DNA from: Candidatus Pelagibacter communis
Lineage (GTDB): Bacteria > Pseudomonadota > Alphaproteobacteria > Pelagibacterales > Pelagibacteraceae
Assembly: GCF_012932795.1 (NCBI RefSeq)
Contig: NZ_LANA01000002.1
Span: 421,500-485,499 of the forward strand
Direction of reading: 5' to 3'
DNA length: 64,000 nucleotides
Shown: piece by piece, positions 63,548 to 64,000 of the stretch
How the letters are laid out: every line of letters starts with the position of its first letter
Position numbering within the stretch: position 1 is the stretch's first letter
Notes under the pieces: generated by a model
The model's database searches: none
What the model was told of the DNA's origin: nothing
Seen by the model: the letters and a program-made list of their open reading frames with translations, nothing else
Position numbers and translations under genes: made by a program

Positions 63548-64000
63548 ATGGATAACATTTTAAAAGTTAAATCCATTAGCATCTGGATATTTTTGATACC
63601 TTTCATTTCAGTAAATACTTGTCTTGTATTAATTACAGAGTTTCAATGGCTTTTTCCAAATCAAGAAGATATAATTCATAATACCTTCCCTTATTTTGAT
63701 GGTGGGGCCTCCATAAGTAGAACTGTTAGACCTTATCCAACATGGTTAATTTTTAAACCTGCAATGTTTCTAACTTCATTTTTGCTAATCAGATATTGGT
63801 ATTTAAATAAAGGTATTATTTTGAACTGTGATAAAAATAATAAACATACTAAAAAATTTGTTTTTTTTGGAGTAGGTTCCGCATTAACTTTAATAGTTCA
63901 TTCAATATTTTTAGGAATAGAGTTTGATAATAATCTCTATAAATTATTTAGAAGACTTGTTATGCTAATTTTTATTATTTTTGAAGTTGCTGCGCAGGCT
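63548..64000 (+). CDS. Membrane protein (partial), possibly Frag1/DRAM-like
   Basis: An ATG at 63548 opens a frame that stays open to the window edge, giving 151 residues. It has at least four hydrophobic helices, the first at ISIWIFLIPFISVNTCLVLI. After it comes a loop with FDGGASISRTVRPYPTWLIFK, then a second helix FLTSFLLIRYWYL. The order (helix, loop with S and P, helix) recalls Frag1/DRAM/Sfk1-type proteins, but the match is weak. It is cut off at 64000. Confidence 0.65.
   Translation, partial: MDNILKVKSISIWIFLIPFISVNTCLVLITEFQWLFPNQEDIIHNTFPYFDGGASISRTVRPYPTWLIFKPAMFLTSFLLIRYWYLNKGIILNCDKNNKHTKKFVFFGVGSALTLIVHSIFLGIEFDNNLYKLFRRLVMLIFIIFEVAAQA

Noticed and set aside
1..64000. CRISPR arrays, insertion sequences, prophage, attachment sites and toxin-antitoxin pairs
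   Set aside because: No regularly spaced repeats, transposase or integrase frames, or paired toxin genes were seen on either strand.

Overview
The window looks like a stretch of a SAR11-type marine alphaproteobacterium (Candidatus Pelagibacter or a close relative). The evidence is the very AT-rich sequence (GC roughly 30% by eye), extreme gene packing with 1-14 base overlaps, Lys/Asn/Ile-rich proteins, the alphaproteobacterial tig-clpP-clpX-lon order, an aprM-aprB-aprA locus, TRAP and periplasmic-binding transporters, and no mobile elements, CRISPR arrays or phage genes. The species assignment is an inference. No gap between genes exceeds about 300 bases.

Layout. 1-9630 (minus strand): complex I operon nuoA to nuoL, with nuoL running off the left edge. 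9718-9883: tRNA-Asp and tRNA-Val. 10089-16056 (minus): tRNA-Leu, tig, clpP, clpX, lon (nascent-chain folding and proteolysis). 16158-19123: small and hypothetical genes, a family-5 uracil-DNA glycosylase and a YbgC-type thioesterase. 19324-24708 (minus): dctP-dctQ-dctM TRAP transporter, an NCS1 permease and an SDR dehydrogenase. 24862-30518 (plus): a tightly packed run of GMC oxidoreductase, TerC-like protein, SDR, M23-like protein, FAH-type hydratase and creatinase-like protein.

30532-36327 is an organosulfonate catabolism locus. A FAD amine oxidase and Xsc (sulfoacetaldehyde acetyltransferase) lie on one strand; diverging from them are SuyA, SuyB (sulfolactate sulfo-lyase) and a YeiH-type sulfate/sulfite exporter. 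A TSUP (TauE/SafE) exporter at 52032-53120 and aprM-aprB-aprA (54870-58018) could dispose of the sulfite these enzymes release, so the window carries most of a sulfonate-to-sulfite-to-APS route.

36317-42113: gamma-carbonic-anhydrase-like protein, thioredoxin-like protein, glycosyltransferases, and an amino-acid ABC transporter (binding protein plus two permeases) with no ATPase gene nearby. 42173-46414: a polyamine and methylthioadenosine module made of a fused SpeD-SpeE protein, a class II aldolase, MtnA, MtnP and, divergently, Apt. It could make spermidine and recycle the MTA by-product to adenine nucleotide and, probably, DHAP. 46419-49953: dTDP-sugar genes (rfbB, rfbA, a short rfbD-like gene) with a GT2 glycosyltransferase, ending in a gene whose stop codon overlaps a tRNA-Met on the other strand. 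50166-54414: small ORFs, a secreted HExxH protein, transaldolase, the TSUP exporter and a STELLO-like glycosyltransferase. 58127-63382 (minus): a metC-like gene, MFS transporter, pabB-pabA-pabC and a HIT protein. 63456-64000: a 27-residue highly basic peptide gene and the start of a membrane protein.

The least explained items are the short gene after aprA, the secreted HExxH protein, several tiny membrane or basic ORFs, and an apparent ten-codon response-regulator start followed at once by a stop.
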